This document shows, one piece after another, positions 12,832 to 25,400 of a stretch of DNA of 64,000 nucleotides. The position numbers and the translations under genes are program-made. The notes under the pieces are model-generated. The model saw only the letters and a list, made by a program, of their open reading frames with translations. It had not been told where the DNA came from and ran no database searches. Position 1 is the first letter of the stretch, and every line of letters starts with the position of its first letter. The stretch comes from Trichostrongylus colubriformis (lineage: Eukaryota; Nematoda; Chromadorea; Rhabditida; Trichostrongylidae), in NCBI GenBank assembly GCA_963978905.1, contig OZ022256.1:16679731-16743730 (forward strand). The letters are read 5' to 3'.

Positions 12832-13248
12832 TTGTTTATTCCGTTAGAAGTCCTGCAAACGCTTTTTTTCGACTTCGTTCGGACACTCTCGTTTTCTGAC
12901 AAGAAAAACTCTTCGCGATCCACTCACTCTCTAGCGAACGCCGTTTTCCTCCTCTCACACCGTGAAAAAAAATGTTCCCATTTCAGAGTGCCGCCCCTGC
13001 TGCTTCCTAGCTATTACTGTAATCTAGTCTAGCCCGTGTAATCCACTCTCACAGCATCACAGGCGGCTGTGGAAGGTGAGTTAGGGGTGGGGAGGGGCGT
13101 GGTGACGGTTCACCGCCGTTAACCACCAACCAGCTACTGTTTCTGATGTCATGTCATTCAGCAATTTCCCATGTACATATATACACTGCTTATAGGAGTT
13201 GTGATGCTGCGGTGGTCGCTGGTGTCGTGCTGTTGTTGCTGATCCTAG
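12832..13248 (+). promoter_or_regulatory. probable proximal promoter and spliced 5' leader of gon-1
   Basis: Nothing here encodes GON-1. The bases immediately before the ATG read CTGATCCTAG, a usable splice acceptor, so the start codon may lie at the very beginning of an exon, either after a 5' UTR intron or a spliced leader. A strong donor (GAAG/GTGAGT) sits at 13,076, and a TTTCAG acceptor near 12,985; together they could define a noncoding exon of about 90 bp. A short TATATA-containing stretch lies near 13,180. All of this is inference from splice-like motifs. Confidence 0.4.
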
Positions 13249-13450
13249 ATGCTCGTCGTGCGGCTGCGAGCCTTTGCTGCGCTCGTCGTCTGCGCATTCG
13301 TTGCCGCTCTCATCCCATTTCTGCTCATCAGACGACCTTCGTCCTTAACTACTATTTCACTCACCTCATCCTCTAATTCACTGCCTATAGACGATCTCCT
13401 TGTGGCCGATCATCATGTGTTGCAGTCATTCGCCCGGGCCAAGTACTCAG
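13249..13450 (+). CDS. gon-1: GON-1 exon 1: signal peptide and start of propeptide
   Basis: Residues 1-67 plus one base of codon 68. The N-terminus has a short basic n-region (two Arg by residue 7) and a hydrophobic stretch at about residues 8-27 rich in Ala, Val and Leu, as expected for a signal peptide or signal anchor. The codon directly before the ATG is an in-frame TAG, so translation cannot start further upstream in this reading. The exon ends in the motif AKYS(G), which matches the AKYSG of C. elegans GON-1, at a good donor (CAG/GTGCGC). Confidence 0.88.
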
Positions 13451-16400
13451 GTGCGCGGGTGTATTTGATATTTCATATTCATTGCCACATAACACGATAT
13501 TGTCAGCAGCGGTATTGCTTTGTTTTGTGCCAATTGATTTGCATAGCTATCACGGTGCCAAGCCGCCACTGTCCCAAATGGTAACCCCTGCACTCTCATT
13601 AATAAGCCTTCCACCATGCTCCTTTAGGTCACTTGGGACTACCGTATTCGGCAAGCTGCAAAAAACGAGCTGTGACTCTCTGCTACCAGGTTCAACGCAA
13701 TGCACCCCATTTAAAATCACCCGTTCAAAGAAATGGAGGTTGTTGCAGTCTGGTATGGCTCCGCTAACCGCGGCTCAGCGAATGAGTCCATTGTAGATCC
13801 GAAAGCTATTTGTTTTTTTCGCTCAGCGAAAACTATGCCGATAGGAATGATGGGTCATTTGGAATAGCCAAGTTGGCGTGTATGTCAGTATCTTCTACGA
13901 TATTGCGCTTTTACGAGTCTGAATATAGATTTTGATGGGTTAAAATAAGCTCGCAACCGTAAAAAAAGAAGTTCAGACAGCACTGAGTCGCAGATGCGCT
14001 GCTTAGAAGTGGGCTGGGCAGCAGCTGACGTGCTCTGCACAAATTGGCCAGGAGGCAACACGAACAACACCTGCACTTTGCCGTATTAGTCCCACCGCAA
14101 GTTGATGTAAACCCAGCTCATCTCGATCACGTAGCACACACACGTGCGTTAGTGCGTGTGATCTGTGAACTGAGCCTATTTAGCTTTGCCTAAGCTCTCC
14201 TGAAACCTGAACTGGTGCTACGTGATCTCCTAGCGATGATGCGAGTTTTTAATCGCTGCAAAGTTTGCACGATGGCAAGGTTCCTCGTCGGTCATTTAAA
14301 AAAATTCACAGAGTTTTCCGCGCAACTGTCAAGTTTGTCCTTAGAAGACGTTATCGCGTGTCACTCTTCATTATCTTGCCACCTTGGTATGGAGATTTTA
14401 TCGTCGCGTGTATGTACCCTCTCTTGTTGCACTCAAATCAGCGACCAATACGACCCTATTGACCCTCTGTTTGATGTTTGACGAGCACTAAATCACTATC
14501 GTAGTAACATTAATATCATTAAGAATACGCTAAAGGAGAATCGTAATGATAAACGGAAAGAACAAACACTCGGAGGAATGGGACAAGTTCATCGAGACTT
14601 AATAGGCAACATGGAGGTCTTTGTAGATTATTGGAATGATCCTATTACACGAACAATAGCAGTTCAATGTCATTAGTCGAAGACGGTGGGAAACAGTGAA
14701 TGGATAACAGAGGGTGTGTACACTTATGACAAATTTTCGCTGGAACGTCACACTGGCGGCGACGTCAGCACAACCTGCCGCGGTCAGTTGAAATTCCGCT
14801 CAAGACGCAAGGTCTGATACCATCTACGTCCTTTGGAGAATAGCTGTTTATCTCATCTTTATCAGAAAAACAATAACTTTTGTGCCCTAAAAAGACAAAG
14901 TAGTGACATAAAACGTAAAAGAAACGATAGCATTACATGATAACCAACCTAGATAGGAGATGATTAATTCGAGCCTAAAAATCTCAAGGGAGTGTTGCCA
15001 AGCACGCAATCACACGCGAAGAAATCCGCGACGCCTCTCGCCGCGCGAAAATTTGTCGTAAGTGTACACACCCAATAACGGAAGATTTCAATTAACGCAA
15101 ACCACATTCATCCGACTTATTCTTTGGTGTGCGCCATGCCTTTGACTGTAATCTAGAATCTATTGCCTTGGAACAGCTTACATTCCCATACAAACTAAAG
15201 AAAGAGTATAACATATGTGTACCACGCGAATGGAGAACTCCTTTGAGACACTCGTGTTACTTGCCATCCCCTAAAATTTTTAGTGGTTTATGAATGTGCA
15301 TTTTGCTTTAGAACTTTTGCAATAGAAGTCAGTATTCACGTCAGTGTACTCATGCTCCCATCCATCCCCGAAAATGAAGCAGCCTTTGAAGAGTATTGGA
15401 GAAATGCTAGGTCCACGTGGTACCTGATGATATTCGATTCTCGGATCGTGCGATTGCTATGGACTCCTGATGATTTGCTTCTTCAAGCTACCATCCACTT
15501 CCACAAACCTTAGCACTTGATATTGCTTTTGGGGTACTTTGCAATCGATCTGACATGAGCACACGGTTCCTTCCAAATAGTGACAGCACTTGTCGAGACA
15601 ACGAAGCGAGTTCCCACCAAGGGAGGTCTCATGAAACTCAAGTGCAGAGTGGGTAGCCACAAAAGGGAAGAAATAGATTTTCGACCCCAAACCTATCCCA
15701 TTTGATAGGAAGTTCTCGAGTGGCCAGGGAAGCAGCCTTTAAGGCGTTGACGAATTTAGTGGTCGAAAACCTTCCCTCTACCCTGGCCGCTCGCTACAGA
15801 TATCAAGTGAGGAGGAGCAGGCACCCCGCCTCAATGTAAGCTATTAGCAAAGTCGTAAAGAATGACAATTCAGGTTTGCGGGTCAGTAGCGGTCGAGTGT
15901 TCGACGTGGACCGCCACTTTGTACGCCGGCGACGTCGCAGTGCCGCGACCAGCAGACGTCGCGCTCCCGGCGTACGAGGCGTCGCGCGCGATTGCGGTGT
16001 CGCCTGTCATCTGCGATTGCGCTCCGACAACGTCGTCTACATCGTCCACCTGCAAAGATGGAGACAACTTGGCATACCGCTCAACAAGTACTGACATATT
16101 TTCAGCTATGCTCTCCTGGACAAAAGCACCATTAATATTTACAGATCACTGCCAGTGGTGGAAAACGAAGACGTGGTGCCGCTTGTGCAGTACTTCGACA
16201 GCGATTCGTCCGCGAAGGCGCGACTATCGCACGCAGCGAGCGACTGTATCTATCGGGCGCGAGTTGCGGACACCGAAGACACAAGCATTGTCAATCTGTG
16301 CGACAGCGACAATGGTCTGGTAAGTTCTGTTGGTGTTTCAGTTGACCCCACAGCTCTGTGTTATGTTGATGTGATTAAAATGGGCTATTCGGAGGAACGG

Positions 16401-19400
16401 GCTCAGCCGTTTTTCTGTGCAACTGCAACTCGCTGAATACAGCTCCAGATGTGCAGCACCCACCGGTGTTCACTACGAACAGCATGAGGTTTTTTTCGAG
16501 GACACTTGCTCGTACATCGTCACTACACAGCTAGTATCCATTGAGCACATAGTTTGTCATGAGCCCATTTGAAGAGTTGTTTCTGTAAAAACTCAGCCAT
16601 TTACATAATGGCTAATCTTAGCCAATGCTACCATATGCTTTCAATGTGAACTTTCGCCGAAGATGTTCCCCATTTCTTATGCTCGCCAAGTTTTCCAATT
16701 TGACTGCGGAAATTGCATCGTGCGGCCTTTGACATCAGTCCATAGCCACATTTAATGGAAACTGAGAGCTTCTGGCATAAAAGTTAGCTGCCGGGCATTT
16801 CATTAACGTTTTTGGGTTTCAGCAGAGCTCTGGTAGAAATGCTTCGATCGAGGAGCTACAATGACAGTTCCTCAGAGTTTTGAATGTCGAGGATCATTTC
16901 TACGCTTTTTATCGTTTCAGGAATTTAGATTGGACCCATCCCGACCAAAGTCTACCCATAAGAAGTTTCCCACTCAAATCCGAAGGAGTGTAAGGGACCG
17001 GTGGTGTAGCTCGCAAATGTTACCACTCACATAAAATTATTTAATATTATATTTACTGCTGGTCAATCACAAAGAATTACATGATGATGAACTCAAGAAG
17101 AAGCTGACAATAGGCTTGTTTTGAGCCAAGTTTTTGGATTAGACCCTTGATGTTTAGTAGATTGAGTTTATTCGAAAACGATTAAATACCCGCTGATTTG
17201 ATCCATCAACCCCGCACCACCTGTTACATGCACTATGACTGGAATGCTTGTAAGGCAGGACGGGTTAGAGCCATACGGAACGGACAGCTGTACCTCGGAA
17301 TTTATATATTTCAGTGCGCACAGGAGAATGCCATTTGCAAGAAAACCATTAGGCATAAAGCACGGATTGCTGAAGGTTTGTTACAGCCATTAGCTAATGA
17401 TCTAGCTAGTAGTGACCCCGTAAAGCCTACGACAAATATGCTTATTGATCGACTTATAAGAAAGATTGTAAATTTTCATTTTTAAGCGTCAAGGTGAGGT
17501 CCAATAATAATATTTAGTACCCTCTCCTTGACATCCATTAGAAGAATAATACCATGCTTCTAAGTGATTCATTAACTATCAAGGGTGTAAATAGTGCATG
17601 AGGAGTGTCCCAATGGTGAACCATACGGGCATTGGGTCTTTACGACACTCGAATGTGCGCACATAAATCCTAAAAGCTTAGTTGAATGTCTCAGTAAAAA
17701 ATGAGTTAATCCTTCGCTTCGCGACGGATGCGGAGTTCTTCCGAATGTGCAGGAGCTTGTTAAGAAGATTGTTTCACGTCGCGGTCATGGAACTCTAGAG
17801 CGCAGTAGCTCAAAAGTCATATTTTTTGAATAAGCATTTTGATGTTACAAAATGCACAGAACAGTTCAATTTAACGAAACAAACATAGTCACAATGAAGG
17901 CAACATCTGAAATTAGAATCCATAACCTTATGGTAATCTCACGGTGTGACGTCTCACACTTAGAGCCTTGGCAAAACCTCATAGCAACTGATTCTTTTGC
18001 AACAACACTTGTGGACTCTATGCTCTTGTTGTTATTTACACATTGTGATTTGTTGAGTGACGAGACTGCTCGTTACCTTCTCGTGTACTGCAGAAAAACG
18101 GCCCAGTTGCTCTACACCCTCTCTCGACTAATGATGACACTTTACACTCGATCCAACAACCAGCCACGAAAAAATGGCCTAGGACAGGCGATCACTGATA
18201 TCAGTGATGAGTCTGCCACTCATGTGGAGGGATTTTCCATCAGTTGTCTCAATTAAACGCTTTTTTAGTACGGCCTCCTTGCCCTACCGGATGGCGTGTA
18301 TTCTGTGGAGCCAATCACTGGTAGTCATTCATCGGATAGCCAACCAGGTAAGCAGCATTGGCTAAGTCTATGGTAAGTGCTACTATTCTGTAGCACATCA
18401 CGCTTTCACGGGCGCGTGGGCATCGACAGGGGGCATGACGGTGGCATTGTGCCAATTTCGGGCACTACACGTTATTGTTAACGTGATTCAGATCATTCAA
18501 TGGCAATTTCGATCGACAAGCAAGCTTCTCGCACGCTCTTCCTGCTAGGCTCATATATTCCGACAAGCGTCACAGAAGCCTGCAGCGTTTTTGAATGATC
18601 AACAGGGAGAATGGGATTATAAACAGCCATCATGAGCATCAGGACAAAGCAATACGAGCATCGGATGGCCATTTCATCGCTATGGGGAGAGAAGAGGGTA
18701 AAATGGTTCACCTACTCAGAAGAACTATCCTTTCCTGAATTTGGGTGAAATCCATATCCCTTAACTCACAGTGAATCATTCGTCGTACTCCGCTCTTTAG
18801 TGGATTGTTGTGACTGTGCCGAAAGTATACTGAAACGCGTTGACCTGAAATGCCTCCTCCGTATTCAAGTATACTAGAGCAAGGGGAGAGGATAATGACT
18901 GGCCAATTTTCAACAAGCTTACCACCACTGTGCCAGAAATGCAGATGTCTGAGGTAGAAAGATCCACGTAATGGGCATGCCTTCCATCGGGCAGATATTG
19001 GAGCACAGTTCATGTTCGGGATATGTCAGAAAGATCTTCGACGATTCTTTCCCCTGGCGAATGATTGCGCCAAACTTATGGATAAATCATTTTCAAACTC
19101 AGTACTGCAAATAATGACCAACTTCCAAGTGTAAATGCGCTTGACTATCGATTTCTGCGCTACGGCTACCAAATCGTTCATCCGTTTTTTGTTTTTTTTT
19201 TTGAAGAAGTGAGTGTTGCATAGAATAGACGACAAGGAAATATGTACTTATGTTGTATGGAGAAGGACCCAGAGAGTCTGAAGCGAGTCACGAATTGATA
19301 GGAGCTTAAAGCCAAGCAAATCACTGTTGTCATTTTTAGGTCATTTGCGGCATCGTCCTCACCTCGTCCATCGTTTCCAGTCACAAAAATTTTATCCTCA

Positions 19401-22400
19401 CTTTGACGATCTCGATCTCACCAATGACACTGCCGCTTCACAAGAGGAGCCGGGTGACAATAGCACCATCTCCTATATCAATGCTCAGTGGGAAGACATT
19501 CACGGTACGTCTACACATGTCGTTTGAAAATGCAATTGCTTTTGGGAAGCGTCATGACACTCGAATCGGGTCACCGCGCTACGCTGACTAAGTGACCGCA
19601 CGCGACAAGTGCTTTGCTAGTCTCGCTGTGGACTGATCGTGCAGTTAGAGCCGCGGCCGTGCTTTCTCGCGAGACCTTACTTAGTTCGAGCTCCACGGAG
19701 CACATTCAGTTTGCTGTGGTTGGTGACAGAACATAATGGAGACTATCTTCGCCATGTCAGAGTTGAAAATCAAGACAGAAATTGGTACCAATCTCATGAA
19801 GTAAAGCAAAATTATCAGATTCGATTGATACTTACCATCGCCCTCCACCCATTACTGTAGGGATACTTCTGCTGAGCTCTAAGAATGAAAAGAGCTTTAC
19901 AACAACACCTTTGAGTGTGCTTCCACTCAGCACGGTAGCTTTCACTGCAACTGAAGTCAGTCGATTACTTAAATCTTGTATAGTCAGTTCCAGATGTTAG
20001 GTATTATTGAGGTCTATAGGTATTATTGTCTTTCATCTCCCGGATAACCTTTTTCGGCAAAATAAACATATCAAGGTCATTGTCATTTTCATTATCGAAA
20101 GTTTTTCTTTGAACGGCGTTAGAAGGGAAGGGAAAAGATGAGATGGAGCAAGATCAACTATAAGGTGGATAGGGCAGCACTTCCCATTGAAGCTCGAGAA
20201 TTTTTTGGCGAGTCTCCCCACATATTGAAAAAGTGACTCGCCAAAAAATTCTCGAGCTTGAATGGGAAGTGCTGTCCCATCCACCTTATAGCCCTGATCT
20301 TGCTCCATCGGATTATCACCTTTTCCTTTCCCAGTCTAACGCCATTCAAAGAAAAACCTTCGATAATCTTGATGACATTGACCTTTGATGTTTATTTTGC
20401 CGAGATGAAAGACAATAATAGCTATAGATGCGTGTGAACTTGTACTACATATATATGTACAGAAGAAATTGCTGGAAAGCAGTTTAGAGGGAGAAAGCAC
20501 GTTTTTAAAAAACGAAAGAACCTTCCCTAGAACCTACTGAACAGAGAGATTTTTTAAAAGTGGCGAAATCTTATAGAGTATAACATTTTCAGGGTTTCTC
20601 CCCAGAATGCAATTTCTACGATTCGAGCTTTCTCATAGTGCTCTCGAAATTACACGTTTTAAAGCTATGCCTCCTTGCGTTCAGTAATTCCGAAAATTCC
20701 ATTAATCAGGGTGCATGTGTTGCCTTTTGAAATTTGAAAAAAAAAAACGCAAAACAAGAAGCCATCGAGACATCGTTTGCGATTTTCAGGATGATCTTAA
20801 TGAGTTATTATCGCTTCAAGGTCAGTCAGTTGATTTGCTCAAGAAAAAGGTTGCTTATTCGATGTAAATGCGATAATCGCTGCTGCAAAGGTGCAAAATA
20901 TGACCACCATATCGCTATTTCGCACATGGTCAAAAAACAGCGGATCGCTGGTACCTACTAGTGCTCTAAAGGGAAGTTACTACAGCAAAACAACTACATA
21001 CATTGTACTGAGAATATTAATAGCTCCTCCACTTCCAGCACAAAGGAAGGAAGTCCTGTGTGATGTTCTGGCCTGAAAAAATCTGAGCTCCATTCTAAGG
21101 AGAAGACATCAAAAATTTCGGGAGGACATTGACAAACTCTGTTTTCAAAAAAAATTCGCTAAATGCATATAATTCGCTGTCTGACTTCTGCCAAAGGATT
21201 TGTGTTCGTTGGCGATGACCAACCTACTGAAACTAACAAAATAAATTAACAAATTGACTATATATCAGCAAGCTTTCGTAGGCTGCTGTGTAGGCCCTAT
21301 ACTCACCCAAATGACTCCACGATACCAAATAAAACTTGAATACTAGCACATCAGGATGGATGAAGAGAAAGGGGAGAGGGGGGGGGGGGTGTCGAGAGTT
21401 AACCAAAGTCTTTCCGCATGACTTCGGTAATTCAAAAGCAGACGGTGCACACTATGCCGTTCCTAAGGTCACTCTTCTGCTTTTAGATCTGCTACGGATT
21501 GTCCCAGAGTACCTTTCCCGTAAAATTATGTGCAACCTGATCCGGTCATCTACCAGGAAATCGGTTTTCTACCAACCTGGGCTCAGTCGACATTCAAATG
21601 GCTCTATGGCTACGACTAGATGTTGCATGCATAGCGCTGTCAAGAAAAAGAAGTTGCTAGAGAAAAAGAAAGTAATGAAGTGGGGAGGTGCGGGGCGTTT
21701 TATGGTGCGCATAAAAGGATGATCCTGTGGACATGCTACTGAGTGTAGAGGTATTAACATTTTGTAAAATGCTCAGTCACTCCCCCCCCCCACCCCTCTT
21801 CAGTCAGCACGATACTGAAAAGTGACGTGCCTTGAACTGAATGAAAGAACCGGCCACTCTCTTTCGTTGATTCTTCCTATCGATAAAGTTTTTCCATTAT
21901 CAACACTTTAAGTAACAGAGCGGAACATTTCAACTGATTGATTGACCTTTATTTCCCGGCTCATTATGTGATGACATGGCCTGGTGGCTGCGTGACCAGC
22001 AACTGTCATAATCGCTATCATTACGAGATCATTACGTTTGACCGGTTATTCCAGCTCAGTAGTTATTCAAAGGAACCCCTTCTGACCGCTCCATGTCGTT
22101 AATGCGCTAGGCACTCAAGCACGGAATGAAAAAGTAAACAGTACGGGCCGTATGCAGGGATTACAGAGTACCAAAACGCCGTATAGGGCTAAGAACTACA
22201 TAAATGGGGTCGTTAGAAGGACATGGTAGATGATAGGAATATCCTCAATGCAGTCCAGCGAGGGAATAAAGAAAGTGATGAATGATGGGGTGATGTACCG
22301 GAAGAAATAGCGTCAACATGAGGATAGGATAGTGACTTGATAGAATTGCGCTACTCCGTTTTCCTTGTGCCATTCCTTATGAAGCTGTGACGAGTGGCCA

Positions 22401-25400
22401 ATACCACACATATGGACCAGAGCCATACCATTCCGAAATGAATCATACCCAGCGTACTCTCTGTTTCTTCGGAACAGATTAGGTGGTATCAGGCTCATAT
22501 AACAAAGTGAATCTCATAGCGTGTGCGGAAGATAGCGCCGCAATTCGCGTTGAAATGACAGGGCAAAAAATGAATCAGTTCTTGATTGTACAGAGTCATA
22601 CTTCCTTCTCAAAAGCCGATCATGTAATAAAGGAGTATTACAAAATAAAGCAGTTATTGATAGAAAAAAATTCATGGAAAAGAGCTCAAACAAAAAATGA
22701 GATCGCAAAAAATGTTAGGAATATCTTGAAGGGGGAAGAGGACAGGTTCCTATACATTTCTAACCCTCCAAAGTAAGGCATGGACCTTGACAGACAGAAA
22801 TTGGTAAGATACTAGGATTTTACTGGGAATACATAAGAAGCACTCATTTTTGCATCGAAAAGCCCACTCTGCTGTCATCTTGCGTTGGTTATCGCATAGC
22901 GGAGTTTATAAATGGCTAAGCAGGGAAGAAAAACCGAGAAAAACCGTTTTAAACAACGCAAAGAAGAATTCTTCTTGCTATCTTTAGTATTCCCCACTGA
23001 TATTGCGCTCGGCGAGAAAACCAGACAAAGAAAGCTAGAATTAGACCGATGGGAAGGAAAGACACGAACGACAGAGAAGCAACCGCTGCCATTGTGTCTA
23101 CTGACGAGGACAAAATTAGTTTTTCAGTGGCGGTTTCAGCAACCTCTGCCTCCTAATGACTAATCTAAACGTCGTGTCGCTGTAGGGACGCAACGAGTAT
23201 GGTTACAGAAGGTTCTGGTCAAAGAGAGAAGCAGACTTTTCCAAATATCATGATGTCTTAAAAGAAAAGTATGGTACTTCGAAGATTGTAAAGCATTTCG
23301 GTAAGACACTAGACAAATGTGAATCACATTTACCATGCACGCCAGGACATTCGAATTCGGTCATGTCGCCGAAGCTTGCGGCGACCGCACTCCTTTGCGC
23401 ACGGACCATTTACAAAGGAAGTGGCAAGCTAACTCACTTCTAGCGCGCACTGACACGACGCGGTGACCCTACCTACCAGAGTATGCTGCTCTACTGACTT
23501 TCCCAATTAAGAGTTCTCAAGCTCCAATGGTATGACATCAAAGAAATATTATCGGACATCCATTAAAAAACTCTTTTCAACTATTTTAGAGCGTCAACCT
23601 CGATCTCGGAGATCTGCCAATTCATGGGACCATTATGTTGAGGTTAGCCACAACGATGAATACTTTTATTCACATTAACCATCTGTGTAGCAGCTACCTA
23701 CTAAGTTACCATGATCCTTGACGAAACTGTTCTGATCCAGGTCCTGGTTGTGGCGGATTCAAAAATGCACGAATATCATGGATACAATCTCGAAGCTTAC
23801 ATTTTAACACTGTTCTCAACCGTGAGTCAGAGTGCTACGTTCAATTTCATTCGATTTTTGCAAAGTTCTCACTCCATGAAGTTTTTATGAAGACTTTTCT
23901 TTTCACCCAGGTAGCGTCAATCTATCGACATCAGTCACTACGAGCATCAATCAACGTGGTCGTTGTGAAAATCATCATACTTAAGCACGAAAACGTAAGA
24001 ACTTTTGGTCGAATCATCCGTAACTTTTGTCAGTGGTGAAGTACAATAACGTTACAGTAGGCAATAGTTGCCTTTTTTGCTTTGTTGTGTCTACTCATGT
24101 GAGCTCAAAGGGATCACACCTGAAAAATGAGTTTTTCTGTAACCCATATAATTATGTTGTGTTTGCCTACGACAGCATACAAAGTTTCACACAAAAAAGT
24201 GAGAATTCGGCTAAAATACAGCCCCTCCTAATCGCGGCCAAGGAGGCGGAGCCCCAGAGTAAATGTTCGCTCATGCTATAGGGAACAGAAAGCTACGTAA
24301 ACAGTCCCACTTCTCGTTTCGGACAGCGACGGACCATGGGGTGGGGCTATACTCTAAAGCTCCGCCCCTTCGAACGCCACTTTGACGAGCTGTAACTTAG
24401 TCAGATTCACATTGTTTTACGTAAAACTTTACATTAAGCAAATACAACATGAACACATGGAAAACAGGGAAACTCATTTTCCGTGTACGTTTCTCTAATA
24501 TAGACGCATTGCGCGAACCAGCACATTAAACTCTTGATCCTCCAGAAATTCGGTAACGCCAAAGTGATCTTTCTCAGTGATAAGAATATGAGATGCGAGG
24601 GTAGAATGATGTAGCCTTTAACTACATTCATTTCCATAATCAGTCATTCACCCCCAATTGAAATTTCTTGAAAAGATATCAGTCTGAAGTGGGCTCCGTT
24701 GGTCTGTCTTACACACATCTTCAATTCGATTTTGGTCGCGCGCAAAAAACGCCGAGTTCGCCGGTGGCAGGTGCAAGTGAAAGTCTCCCCCACACCGCGT
24801 TAACCTGGGTGGTAATTTTTGCCGAAAAGAAATGTCTATTGCGGTTTGAGGCATAGTTAGGAGTGATACTGACCGATTCTGAAAGATGGAGGTATAGATG
24901 CCAAGTAGTGCAAAAGTAGACACAAAAGCAATCTTTTCCACCCGCGTTTCTTATACAATACCCGCCTTAAGTTTTCAAAAGAAAACGCGGAAAGCGCGGA
25001 TCCGCGTTTTTTTCGTTTTTTTTTTTTTGCTGTAACTCGGTTTGTTTTGCCTCAGTCTCCATATAAATATATATTAATCGAATCAGCTCACCGAGCTCTA
25101 TAGAATGGTTCTTTCAAACCTTCAAAAAGCTGACTTTTTATGTACTCGCATACACGAAGTGCCAGTGGGCACTCACCTGCGAGCGACGCGCGCTATAATT
25201 ATAACCAGGAGGCAAATCTGCCGTCAACATACAAACTCAACAACTTACAGGGAAACTATCCTTGTCAAAACTGGATTAAAAATAGTTTCTTAATCTTTGA
25301 TGGTGGTATTTAATTAGGTGTCACTTCACCCAGTATGCTATAGTAATCATCATCTGATTAGTTCACAAAAAATTAAATTTTCTTGAATTTTAACGGTCTT

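Noticed and set aside
16088..16105. 18-bp intron using the TTTCAG at 16,105
   Set aside because: Far below the smallest plausible intron; the acceptor at 16,143-16,144 keeps phase and reproduces the GON-1 NKS sequence.
22483..23163. Lys-rich open frames in intron 5 as possible nested genes
   Set aside because: No domain, no conserved start context, and AAA-rich codons typical of AT-rich intron DNA.
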